From assembly GCA_014360495.1 (NCBI GenBank), contig JACIXR010000005.1, forward strand, positions 88,516-152,515: a DNA stretch of 64,000 nucleotides, written 5' to 3'. The translations under genes were made by a program, and so were the position numbers. How positions within the stretch are numbered: the first letter of the stretch is position 1; each line of letters begins with the position of its first letter. Positions 26,362 to 37,230 of the stretch are shown here, piece by piece. Under the pieces are notes generated by a model. That model did no database searches. It had not been told where the DNA came from and saw nothing but the letters and a program-made list of their open reading frames with translations. The stretch comes from a bacterium. Its GTDB lineage: Bacteria > Armatimonadota > JACIXR01.

Positions 26362-29300
26362 TCAAATTAATTTTAGAAGCAATTGCTGAAGATGTTCAAT
26401 TAAATTCCTACCGCTGAGACCCTTGATATCTATGACTATCTTTCCGTCAGCCCATCTTCCACCGCCGATCTTTCTTAGCTTTGAGCGGTCGAACTCTTTC
26501 AATGTCTGTAGATATAGCCTTCCACCTCTATATTTGAGTGAAAGGAGATTCGCTTTCTTCGCGAGGAAGCGAAGTTGCAGGACCTTGAAGAGGTTCTTCG
26601 TTTGCTCGGGCAATTCGCCAAACCTGTCCTTCATTTCCTCCTCCAAGTTTCTCAATTCCTCCTCGGATTGACAGCTTGCCAATCTTTTGTAAAAATCAAG
26701 CCTTATTGAGGCGCTCAATATGTATTCCTCGGGGATATAGGCGGAAATGGGTATGTCAACAGGGGGAAGGAAAAATTCCTTCTCTTCTACCTTCTTCCCC
26801 CTCAATTCCGCTATGGCTTCCTGCAGAAGGGAAAGATACATATCAAACCCTACAGCCTGGATATGCCCATGCTGTTGAGGTCCGAGGATATTGCCCGCCC
26901 CTCTTATCTCTAAATCCCTTATAGCAAGACGCAATCCCGAGCCCAACTGTGAGAATTCTTCTATTGCCTGTAATCTCTCTTTAGCTTCTTTTGTTTTCAA
27001 CTGCTTGGGGTCGTAGAGAAGATAGGCATAGGCTTGTCTATATGAGCGCCCCACCCTACCCCTTAGCTGATAGAGCTGACCCAATCCGAATGAGGTGGCT
27101 TCGTCAATGATGATTGTATTTGCATTGGGCACATCCAAGCCGTTTTCTATTATTGTAGTAGAGACGAGGACATCTATTTTCCCCTCGTAGAAATCTAGCA
27201 TAGTCCTCTCCAATTCCCTCTCTGGCATAGCGCCATGCGCCACCTTTACCCTCGCATTGGGACATAACCCCTTTATCTTTCTCGCTTCTTCGTAAATATC
27301 CTCAATCCTGTTGTGAACATAGAAGCACTGCCCTCCCCTTGCTAATTCCCTGTTTATAGCCTCCGCGATTAACTTATCATCCTTTTTCGCCACTATCGTT
27401 TTTATCGGCAATCTCCCCTCGGGAGGTTCGGTTATTATGCTTATATCCCTTATATTGCTAAGAGCCATATTGAGGGTTCTTGGAATTGGGGTGGCGGTAA
27501 GGGTTAAGACATCAATCTTCGTCTTCATCTTCTTCAGCGCTTCCTTCTGAAGCACTCCGAACCTTTGTTCTTCATCTATTATAAGCAAGCCGAGATTTTT
27601 GAATTTCACATCTTTTGACAAGAGCCTGTGGGTCCCTATTATTATATCAACACTTCCCTTTTCAAGGTCCTCAAGGATTGCCTTTTGCGTCGCTTTTGAA
27701 ACGAATCTGCTCAATACCTCCACTCTAATGGGAAATGGTTGGAGGCGCTCCTTGAAGACTGCATAGTGTTGCTGAGCTAGAACGGTTGTGGGCACGAGAA
27801 CTGCCACTTGATAATTATCCATAACAGCCTTGAAGGCTGCCCTAATTGCCACCTCTGTCTTTCCGAATCCAACATCTCCACAAATCAACCTATCCATAGG
27901 CTTTGGTGATTCCATATCTCTTTTAACTTCCTCTATGGCTCTCTTTTGGTCCTCCGTTTCCTCATATGGGAAGTATGCTTCAAGCTCGGCTTGCCATGGT
28001 GTATCGGGAGAAAAGGAAATTCCCCTTTCTATCTCTCTTCTCGCATAAAGCTCCAAAAGCTCCTTAGCCAATTTCCGCGCTGATTCCTTTGCTTTCCTCT
28101 TTATCCTCTCCCATTCCCCTCCGCCAAGCCGACTGAGGGGAGGATTCGCTTCCCCTATATAGCGCTGAAGCTGACGAACATCCTCCACGGGAATATAAAG
28201 CTTCGCCCCCTCGGCGTATTCCAAGCAAATATAATCCTTCTTCACACCTTGAACCTCCAAGGGGAAAATTCCCTTGAAAGCTCCAATCCCGTGGCGAGGG
28301 TGGACGATGAGGTCCCCAATTCGCATATCGGTTATATCCGATATCTTCGCAACCTCGCGGGAGGGGAATATCGGTCTCGGTCGCCACGCCTTCTTTATCC
28401 CTGTGAGCTCTTCATCAGTTATGAATGAAAATTTCCCTTCCGGAATGAGGAATCCACCTCTAAGGGTGAGGGAAAGGAGATTAACTCCACCAATCTTTAG
28501 GGAATCCTCGTAGCTCTCCAATTCGCTTATTTTGATTCCTTCCTCTCTCAAAAGGTTCGCCACACCATATCCCTTTCTGGTGCAGATGATTTGCGTCCAT
28601 CCGAGAGCTTCCCTTGTCTTTATATCTTCTATGAGGAGATTTAACTGCCCTCTATAGGAAGGAGGAGGCAATACCTCAAGATTAACTGTTGGAGAGCGAG
28701 GAAAAATGTAAAGGATATTCGCTTCTTGTGGCAAATTGAGGTCATCAGGAGCTACTCCCAACACTATTTTGGGGTAATCTGCAATTATTTCCTCAATTTT
28801 TCTTCCTTTGCCCGAGTCGAGGAGTGAGAAAATATCCTCCTCCTTCGTTCTTTCATAGGAGCGCTGGGTTGAGATATCAAAACGGCGTATCTCCTCAATC
28901 GTATCGCCGAGAAATACGAGGCGAATTGGTTGGGGAAGATGAGGAGGGAAGATATCAATAATCCCACCCCTCACCGCAAATTCCCCCGGACCCTCTACGA
29001 TATCAACTCTTTCATAGCCAAGCTCTATTAGCCTTTTCAATAGCTCTTCAAAAGGGAAATCTTTTCCCTCTTCAATCTTAATATACTCCCTCTCCCCTAT
29101 CCTCTGACCAAGGGTTTGAAAAGGTATGACGACCTTTCCTCTTCCTCTTTTCAATTCCTCAAGGGAGTTGATTTGCCAGTGGAGGAGTTCTTCTTCAAGG
29201 AACTCCTCGTGATGAGGAGGAAGGAATTGAACATCTAAGCCGATATCGTAAAGCTCCTCGTAAAGCTTCCTTCCCGATATGAAATCGGGAGTGATGATTA

Positions 29301-29478
29301 CCGCTTTCTCCATCTCCCTCAGCAACCCAGCCACCAGGAGGGTATAGAGTGAGCCTACATTCTCTATACCGACCCATCCCTTCCCCTTACCTTTGAGGAA
29401 GGAAAAGAGTGTCTCGGAAAGAGAAGGAAGGGATAAAAGGCTACCCCAAATACTCTCCGGGTTTAGCTTTATCACCAT
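26362..29478 (-). CDS. mfd: Transcription-repair coupling factor Mfd
   Basis: A 1038-residue SF2 translocase that displaces stalled RNA polymerase and recruits UvrA. UvrB-homology module in the first third (VDIVEGPGEFAVRGGIIDIFPP); RNA-polymerase-interacting CarD-like domain (about 365-440, RIGDLIVHPRHGIGAF); helicase motifs CGDVGFGKTEVAIRAAF, IIGTHRLLS, IIDEEQRFG, LTATPIPRTL and GRVGRS; C-terminal TRCF domain. Slightly shorter than E. coli Mfd (1148), mainly in the N-terminal part. It lies 21 nt after the ftsB-like gene and 13 nt before the phosphomutase gene. Confidence 0.97.
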   Translation of the reverse strand: MVIKLNPESIWGSLLSLPSLSETLFSFLKGKGKGWVGIENVGSLYTLLVAGLLREMEKAVIITPDFISGRKLYEELYDIGLDVQFLPPHHEEFLEEELLHWQINSLEELKRGRGKVVIPFQTLGQRIGEREYIKIEEGKDFPFEELLKRLIELGYERVDIVEGPGEFAVRGGIIDIFPPHLPQPIRLVFLGDTIEEIRRFDISTQRSYERTKEEDIFSLLDSGKGRKIEEIIADYPKIVLGVAPDDLNLPQEANILYIFPRSPTVNLEVLPPPSYRGQLNLLIEDIKTREALGWTQIICTRKGYGVANLLREEGIKISELESYEDSLKIGGVNLLSLTLRGGFLIPEGKFSFITDEELTGIKKAWRPRPIFPSREVAKISDITDMRIGDLIVHPRHGIGAFKGIFPLEVQGVKKDYICLEYAEGAKLYIPVEDVRQLQRYIGEANPPLSRLGGGEWERIKRKAKESARKLAKELLELYARREIERGISFSPDTPWQAELEAYFPYEETEDQKRAIEEVKRDMESPKPMDRLICGDVGFGKTEVAIRAAFKAVMDNYQVAVLVPTTVLAQQHYAVFKERLQPFPIRVEVLSRFVSKATQKAILEDLEKGSVDIIIGTHRLLSKDVKFKNLGLLIIDEEQRFGVLQKEALKKMKTKIDVLTLTATPIPRTLNMALSNIRDISIITEPPEGRLPIKTIVAKKDDKLIAEAINRELARGGQCFYVHNRIEDIYEEARKIKGLCPNARVKVAHGAMPERELERTMLDFYEGKIDVLVSTTIIENGLDVPNANTIIIDEATSFGLGQLYQLRGRVGRSYRQAYAYLLYDPKQLKTKEAKERLQAIEEFSQLGSGLRLAIRDLEIRGAGNILGPQQHGHIQAVGFDMYLSLLQEAIAELRGKKVEEKEFFLPPVDIPISAYIPEEYILSASIRLDFYKRLASCQSEEELRNLEEEMKDRFGELPEQTKNLFKVLQLRFLAKKANLLSLKYRGGRLYLQTLKEFDRSKLRKIGGGRWADGKIVIDIKGLSGRNLIEHLQQLLLKLI

Positions 29479-29499
29479 TATCCTTTTTAAATTTTAACC

Positions 29500-29861
29500 T
29501 TACTTTTTCCCCTTTTCAAACCAACTTAGAAATTTTTGTAATAATCCTGCCTTTTCCTCCTTCTTCTCCGGCAGCTTTCCCTTAATCCTTATCAATATCT
29601 CACCCTCTTTCACCCACCCTTGCTCGGGCAATATCTCTTCCCACCCCTTACCCTTCTTCAAATCCATGATTCGTTCCTTCATCTCCTTGTTTTCGCCGCT
29701 CAATCTCTTAATATTTCGTTCTAATATTTTGACTTCTTTTGTTGTCTTGATGTAGGAATAGCAAAAGGTAATAAGGGAGGGAATAACTCGTATGAGGAGA
29801 AATAGCCACACCACGCATATCCCGATAATAAAAAGTATCGTTTTCCTTCCCTTTTTTCTCC

Positions 29862-29865
<4 letters not shown>
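29500..29865 (-). CDS. FtsB/DivIC-like septum-formation protein
   Basis: A 121-residue bitopic membrane protein. A short basic N-terminus, one transmembrane helix (about 10-30, ILFIIGICVVWLFLLIRVIP), then a coiled coil (about 40-70, TTKEVKILERNIKRLSGENK) and a WEEILPEQGWVKEGEILIRI segment that matches the short ordered region after the coil in FtsB/DivIC. These form the FtsQLB division complex. Low sequence conservation makes the call moderate. It overlaps pyk by 4 nt; ftsB next to enolase is a known bacterial arrangement, which supports the call. Confidence 0.72.
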
Positions 29866-32875
<3,010 letters not shown>

Positions 32876-32916
32876 TTAACCTCCTTTCGTGGTGAGAGAA
32901 TATAGGATTTCTATAA

Positions 32917-32945
32917 AGTATATTAAAACAAAAAAGAGTTAGCAA
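32917..32945 (-). promoter_or_regulatory. Promoter of the eno-pyk-ftsB-mfd-pgm-rdgB run
   Basis: On the minus strand, TTGCTA (32945-32940), 17 nt, TATACT (32922-32917), then AAAGGAGG before the eno ATG. Confidence 0.65.
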
Positions 32946-33304
32946 GGGAGAAATAAGATGAAATTTTTCTTTCCTTTCAAGAGGCGCTAAAAAGAGATTT
33001 ATTCTTTCTTTTTATGAAAATCTTCATCGGGAGGATTTGAACCATTCCGTTATCGCGAGCCTAAACCCCTAAGCATAAGCAAAGCAATCCCGCTTATAGG
33101 ATGAAATCTTTCCTCACAACTGCCTTATAATAGCGATAAACAGCGAGACATCCCAACAGTATTTACAGGAGATTAAGAAAAGAAATAGCGCAGCTATATC
33201 TACCCAAACAATAAGAATTGCTAAAAAATGAAACGAATAAGACCTAATGCAAAAGGGCACTTATCGTGGGATTTTGTTCAATTTCCCATTATATACGTCC
33301 TTAA
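32946..33304. other. Long non-coding spacer with repeat-like debris
   Basis: No gene is supported in either strand. It contains a fragment (33048-33092) starting CGTTATCGCGAG and ending GCAATCCCG that resembles a decayed dispersed intergenic repeat, and AT-rich sequence leading to the next promoter. Confidence 0.5.
33048..33092. repeat. Possible degenerate dispersed intergenic repeat, copy 1
   Basis: CGTTATCGCGAG at the left and GCAATCCCG at the right, the ends expected of the ATTGCGAG...GCAATCTC type of intergenic repeat. Related fragments occur at 34221-34252 and 37081-37112. Confidence 0.35.
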
Positions 33305-33333
33305 TAGATTTGGACACCGAGAAAAATTATAAT
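33305..33333 (+). promoter_or_regulatory. Candidate promoter of the AAC(3)-like gene
   Basis: Perfect -10 TATAAT (33328-33333) with a weak -35 TAGATT 17 nt upstream. The ribosome binding site AAGGGAGG precedes the ATG at 33369. Confidence 0.45.
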
Positions 33334-33368
33334 TGCTATAAATCGTCAATAAAGGGAGGTAGAATAAG

Positions 33369-34172
33369 ATGAATCAGTATCGCTCAATTGCAACGAAAAG
33401 AGACTTGATAGAAGGTTGGGAGAAATTGGGGATAAGGAAAGGGGATGTGGTTTTTGTCCACTCTTCCCTCTCAAGTTTCGGTTATGTTGAGGGTGGAGCG
33501 GAAGTGGTCATTGGGAGCTTGATGGAGGTTATTACAGAAGCAGGCATACTCGCTATGCCCAGTTTCCCCGCCTTCGTTGATGGGGAATATGGAATAGCCA
33601 AGAACGAGATGATTTTTGATGTTCGTTTCTCCCCTACGGCTATGGGTAAAATCCCCGATACATTTTGGCGAATGGAAGGGGTGCGAAGGTCCCTCCACCC
33701 AACACATTCAGTTGCCGCTTGGGGAAAGGAAAAGGAGTGGTTGATAGAAGGACACGAAAAATGCCCTTCTTCCTGCGGAAAGGATACTCCCTTTCACAAA
33801 CTCTGTAAAATCAACGGGAAGATTTTGCTAATTGGAGTTGGGCACAGCTCAAATACCACTCTCCATACAGTTGAAGATGCGAATGGATGCCCAACGAGAG
33901 GCTGTATACCTTATTATCCAAAGGTTATAGATTACGAGGGAAGAATCATACCGGTAGAGACATATCCCCATCTACCCGATTTGCCGAGGGATTATGATAA
34001 GGCGGATGAGATATGCAAGCAACACGGGATTCAGAAAGAGATAAAAATAGGAAATTCCCTCTGTAAGCTCGTTGATGCTGGTAAACTGTTTGAGATTTTC
34101 AGCGTATTCGTTAGGGAAAATCCCCTCTTTTTGATAAATATGGAAATCTATAAAAACCCGCCTTTATCATAA
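33369..34172 (+). CDS. AAC(3)-fold N-acetyltransferase family protein
   Basis: A 267-residue protein of the aminoglycoside 3-N-acetyltransferase/YokD family: GIRKGDVVFVHSSLSSFGYVEGG (start of CoA site, about 22-44), LAMPSFPAF, SLHPTHSVAAWG (conserved catalytic His region, about 112-123) and LIGVGHSSNTTLHTVE. All family landmarks are present, so it is likely an active acetyl-CoA-dependent N-acetyltransferase, but chromosomal relatives often act on other amines (for example in surface sugar or antibiotic-like metabolites). There is no resistance-cassette context. It is a single gene upstream of the accessory block. Confidence 0.85.
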   Translation: MNQYRSIATKRDLIEGWEKLGIRKGDVVFVHSSLSSFGYVEGGAEVVIGSLMEVITEAGILAMPSFPAFVDGEYGIAKNEMIFDVRFSPTAMGKIPDTFWRMEGVRRSLHPTHSVAAWGKEKEWLIEGHEKCPSSCGKDTPFHKLCKINGKILLIGVGHSSNTTLHTVEDANGCPTRGCIPYYPKVIDYEGRIIPVETYPHLPDLPRDYDKADEICKQHGIQKEIKIGNSLCKLVDAGKLFEIFSVFVRENPLFLINMEIYKNPPLS

Positions 34173-34220
34173 TTTGTGGATGTTTTCGTTTCTCAAGGAG
34201 CATTTTTCTTCCTACTCTTG

Positions 34221-34252
34221 TCAATGCGAGCCCGCCTTTGACGCGCTCGCGT
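34221..34252. repeat. Possible degenerate dispersed intergenic repeat, copy 2
   Basis: TCAATGCGAG followed by a GC-rich palindromic stretch (ACGCGCTCGCGT). Only the left half of the putative element is recognisable. Confidence 0.3.
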
Positions 34253-34290
34253 GTTCCCGTCTTGAGAAATGAAGCCGAGTGATTCATAAA

Positions 34291-34319
34291 TTGCGTTCTA
34301 ACAATTTTATTGATAAACT
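34291..34319 (+). promoter_or_regulatory. Weak candidate promoter before the 34352 gene
   Basis: TTGCGT (34291-34296), 17 nt, TAAACT (34314-34319); 33 nt to the ATG. Only partial consensus matches. Confidence 0.35.
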
Positions 34320-34351
34320 TTATTAAATCACGATTAAAGGAGGCGAGACCT

Positions 34352-36064
34352 ATGCTCTTTGCAGCTCTTCTTTTAACTAGCCCTCTCGGACCAGCGAGCG
34401 AGGGAGATTTTAAAGTCAGTCTCAAGGTTGAAAGTGTACCTAAAATGAATCCCGTCGACCTTTCCCACATACTCCTGCCACCCTCTTACCTCGTCGTTCC
34501 TGATGATGGTTTCATACTGGTAAGGGTGGAGATTGAGAATGTCTTAAATAGAGAGGCTTCCCTCACCATTCAAGTCATCCCTTCCTGGGAATCCCTCAAG
34601 GAGGACCTTGAAATTTTACGCTCGGGAGAGAAGAAGAGAATTATCACGAGGATAAACCCTTCCCTTGGTTCCCATTCCCTTAAAGTGATACTTAAAGAGG
34701 GGGACGAAGTCATTTTGGAAAGGGAGTGGAAGGTGATTTGTGAGGAGAAGGGAGATATTCCCTCGTTTGGCGCTTCCTATGGTGACTTGACCTACGACCT
34801 TCCTGTCCTCTTTCATAAGGATGGGAAATTTGAGAAAAAGGATTGGAAGGAGGTCTGGCGATTCGGGCCTCTTTCCGATATCATCGTGAGATTCCCCAAC
34901 GGCGCTCGCCTCGTCTTCTGGAAAGGAACAAGCTTTATTCCGATTTGGGCTTTTCAAAATTGCGGCTTCTCCTATGAATGGGTTGAGGTAGTGAGTCCTC
35001 GCCCGCCCGAGTTTGTTGATTGCGTTGAGCCATTGATGGATAGGGAATGCAGATATTCCCGCGCTTCCATTATCCACAACACACCCGCTCGCGTGGTTGT
35101 CCATTGGCGATATGCCCTCTGCGATTTCAACTACAGAATCTACGAGGACGAATGGGTTGACGAATATTATTATCTCTACCCTGATGGGGCTGGCGTAAGG
35201 GCGATAATCGGATGGCTGAAGCCGGGCGTTCATCATGAGATGAACGAGCTCATAACCGTTCTCCCACCAGCTACCCATCCTAATGATGTCCTCCCATCCA
35301 ACGCTGTTGACTTCTTCGATTTGGAGGGAAACAAGGAGTCAATTAGCTGGCCTCAGCCAAAACTGAACTGGCCAACCGGCAAGCCATCGGTTATAAGGGT
35401 CAAGCTGAAGGATGATTTCCATCCTTTTATGGTCTCTCCCTCAATCGCCGAATATCTTGCTGTTTGGGATGGATGGAAAAAGGATGGAGAATATGTTTCC
35501 CCTTGCTATTGGGGAAATCACTGGCCAGTGACGAGGGGGCTCGGCACGGTGGGGTATATTCCAGTTGGCTGGGAGGAAGGACCAGCTCACGCCTCCCTCA
35601 TCTCAATGAACCACAAGCCTCTCAGCGAGGAGGATGTTTCTCCTTCCATTCACAAAACCGTTTGGTCTCTGCTAATAGGAGCGATTGGAAAGGACGAAAG
35701 CGACGAACAACTTATCCTCTTTGCCTCTTCTTGGCTGAATCCCGCGGATATAAAAGTGGAAACCCCGGGGATTGAGTTCCAGGGTTATGACCAATTGCAA
35801 AGGGCATATGTTTTGAAATGCAAACCAAATGTTTCTTTAATCAATTTGAGGCTCGAGCCAAAAGCTAAGATAATTAATCCAGTGTTCGTTTTCAAGAATT
35901 TAGCGAAGGGAATTTCGGAAGTTAGTTTGGATGGGACGATATTATCCACTGACCTCTATAGATGGGGAATGGAGGTTGAGGGTAATAGGAAGGATTTAGT
36001 GCTTTGGCTTGAATCCGAGATTGATAAGCCCACTCAGTTTACGATATCTCTTATTGGAGAGTGA
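34352..36064 (+). CDS. Exported protein of unknown function (570 aa)
   Basis: Not recognised. The start at ATG 34352 is set by AAAGGAGG 8 nt upstream; upstream in-frame starts lack one. A short signal peptide (MLFAALLLTSPLGPAS) is followed by an Ig-like beta segment (about 55-125, GFILVRVEIEN, LSLTIQ-like strands) that looks like a CARDB/NEW-type adhesion fold. A large aromatic-rich domain follows, with VWRFGPLSDIIVRFPNGARLVF, WHDR-poor strands and repeated Trp (WDGWKKDGEYVSPCYWGNHW, residues about 370-390). A carbohydrate-facing role is plausible from the Trp content. The stop overlaps the next gene's leader, so it is co-translated with the URO-D-like methyltransferase. Confidence 0.6.
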   Translation: MLFAALLLTSPLGPASEGDFKVSLKVESVPKMNPVDLSHILLPPSYLVVPDDGFILVRVEIENVLNREASLTIQVIPSWESLKEDLEILRSGEKKRIITRINPSLGSHSLKVILKEGDEVILEREWKVICEEKGDIPSFGASYGDLTYDLPVLFHKDGKFEKKDWKEVWRFGPLSDIIVRFPNGARLVFWKGTSFIPIWAFQNCGFSYEWVEVVSPRPPEFVDCVEPLMDRECRYSRASIIHNTPARVVVHWRYALCDFNYRIYEDEWVDEYYYLYPDGAGVRAIIGWLKPGVHHEMNELITVLPPATHPNDVLPSNAVDFFDLEGNKESISWPQPKLNWPTGKPSVIRVKLKDDFHPFMVSPSIAEYLAVWDGWKKDGEYVSPCYWGNHWPVTRGLGTVGYIPVGWEEGPAHASLISMNHKPLSEEDVSPSIHKTVWSLLIGAIGKDESDEQLILFASSWLNPADIKVETPGIEFQGYDQLQRAYVLKCKPNVSLINLRLEPKAKIINPVFVFKNLAKGISEVSLDGTILSTDLYRWGMEVEGNRKDLVLWLESEIDKPTQFTISLIGE

Positions 36065-36069
36065 AGTTT

Positions 36070-37071
36070 ATGACAAAGAAGGAAAGGGTTAAATTAGCGA
36101 TATCTCATCAGGAAACGGATATCGTGCCCTACGATATTGGCTTCACCTATCCAGCTTGGCAGAAGCTAATCAATTATATGGGGAGAGTTCCAACCATAGA
36201 CGAACTCGGCTTGCATATAGTCCATCTTGGCACTACTCCGCAAGGAGCTTGGGTAGAGGTCAAGCCCGATTTCTGGCGGGATGAATTCGGCGTTATTTGG
36301 AATAGGACGATTGATAAAGATATAGGCAATCCCGAGCCAATCCTCTTGGAGCCAAGTTTGAAGGGATACGAGTTTCCCGACCCCGATGACCCAGAAAGAT
36401 ATGCCCATTTCCCTTCCTTCATTGAGGCTAATAAGGATAAATTCATCCTCTGCGAGATAGGTTTCTCCCTTTTTGAAAGGGCTTGGTCTATGAGGGGAAT
36501 GGAGAACCTTCTGATTGATATGGTGGAGAATCCCTCTTTCGTCCACGAGCTTATGGAGGCTATTGCTTGGTTCAATATAAGGGTGATTAGAAATGCTACT
36601 AAATACCCCATAGATGGCTTCTACTTTGGCGATGATTGGGGGCAGCAAAGGGGGTTGATAATGGGTCCTCGCCATTGGCGAGAATTCATCAAGCCTCGCT
36701 TGAAGATGATGTATGATGAAGTTCATAAGGCAGGACTCCCCGTTTTCATTCATTCCTGTGGCGATGTTCAAGAGCTTTTCCCTGAGCTAATAGAAATAGG
36801 CGTGAATGTCTTCAATCCCTTCCAGCCGGAGGTTATGGATATCTACGAGATGAAGAGAAAATATGGGAAGGATTTAACCTTTTATGGAGGGATAAGCGTG
36901 CAAAGGCTGTTGCCCTTCGGCACACCTGAGGAGGTAAGGAACGAGACGAGAAAGATATTGAAGAAGTTGGGAAGAGGTGGAGGATACATAGCTTCTCCTT
37001 CCCACGCCATTCCCAAAGATGTTCCTATAGAAAACATCCTCGCACTCATTGAAACCCTGCAACAGCAATGA
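36070..37071 (+). CDS. URO-D-superfamily protein (MtaA/CmuA-like methyltransferase rather than HemE)
   Basis: A 333-residue protein of the uroporphyrinogen-decarboxylase superfamily. MTKKERVKLAISHQETDIVP is the usual opening of the non-HemE branch. GFYFGDDWGQQRGLIMGP precedes VFIHSCGDV (about 228-236), where His and Cys match the Zn ligands of cobamide:thiol methyltransferases such as MtaA. A third ligand could be the His in ASPSHAIP, where MtaA has Cys. HemE's substrate Arg/Asp pattern is not seen. No corrinoid protein is nearby. ATG 36070 is preferred to GTG 36061, since GGAG lies at 36056-36059. Possible role in methyl-group removal from sugars or osmolytes (inference). Confidence 0.8.
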   Translation: MTKKERVKLAISHQETDIVPYDIGFTYPAWQKLINYMGRVPTIDELGLHIVHLGTTPQGAWVEVKPDFWRDEFGVIWNRTIDKDIGNPEPILLEPSLKGYEFPDPDDPERYAHFPSFIEANKDKFILCEIGFSLFERAWSMRGMENLLIDMVENPSFVHELMEAIAWFNIRVIRNATKYPIDGFYFGDDWGQQRGLIMGPRHWREFIKPRLKMMYDEVHKAGLPVFIHSCGDVQELFPELIEIGVNVFNPFQPEVMDIYEMKRKYGKDLTFYGGISVQRLLPFGTPEEVRNETRKILKKLGRGGGYIASPSHAIPKDVPIENILALIETLQQQ

Positions 37072-37080
37072 AAACAAAGC

Positions 37081-37112
37081 GGAGCGCTGAAGACGGGCGT
37101 GGCAATCTCGTC
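37081..37112. repeat. Possible degenerate dispersed intergenic repeat, copy 3
   Basis: Begins GGAGCGCTGAAG and ends GGCAATCTCGTC, matching the right half of the ATTGCGAG-GGAGCG-GCAATCTC type of intergenic repeat. It lies 10 nt after the URO-D-like gene. Confidence 0.4.
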
Positions 37113-37190
37113 TTTTCATTGGATGTTTGAGAAGGTAATGAGTAAGGAAATGCAGTTCGTTTTTAATTTTAAAAATGCAATAATTACTTC

Positions 37191-37206
37191 GTTGACCTGT
37201 TGACCT
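37191..37206. repeat. Perfect tandem 8-bp repeat at the flavoprotein promoter
   Basis: GTTGACCT twice in direct succession (37191-37198, 37199-37206). The first copy contains the -35 hexamer. A direct-repeat operator or two alternative -35 boxes are both possible. Confidence 0.6.
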
Positions 37207-37221
37207 TACAGGAAGTATAAT
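37192..37221 (+). promoter_or_regulatory. Promoter of the FAD oxidoreductase operon, predicted leaderless
   Basis: TTGACC (37192-37197), 18 nt, TATAAT (37216-37221). Nine nt separate the -10 from ATG 37231 and there is no ribosome binding site, so the mRNA should begin 2-3 nt before the ATG. Confidence 0.65.
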
Positions 37222-37230
37222 TCTATTGCT

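Noticed and set aside
33010-33100. tRNA-like stretch on the minus strand with GGTTCAAATCC
   Set aside because: The T-loop-like string is present, but its stem pairs at only two positions, no D or anticodon arm forms and the acceptor stem has five pairs at best.
33369-34172. Acquired aminoglycoside resistance gene
   Set aside because: The fold is AAC(3)-like, but there is no mobile element, cassette or resistance neighbour; an endogenous substrate is more likely.
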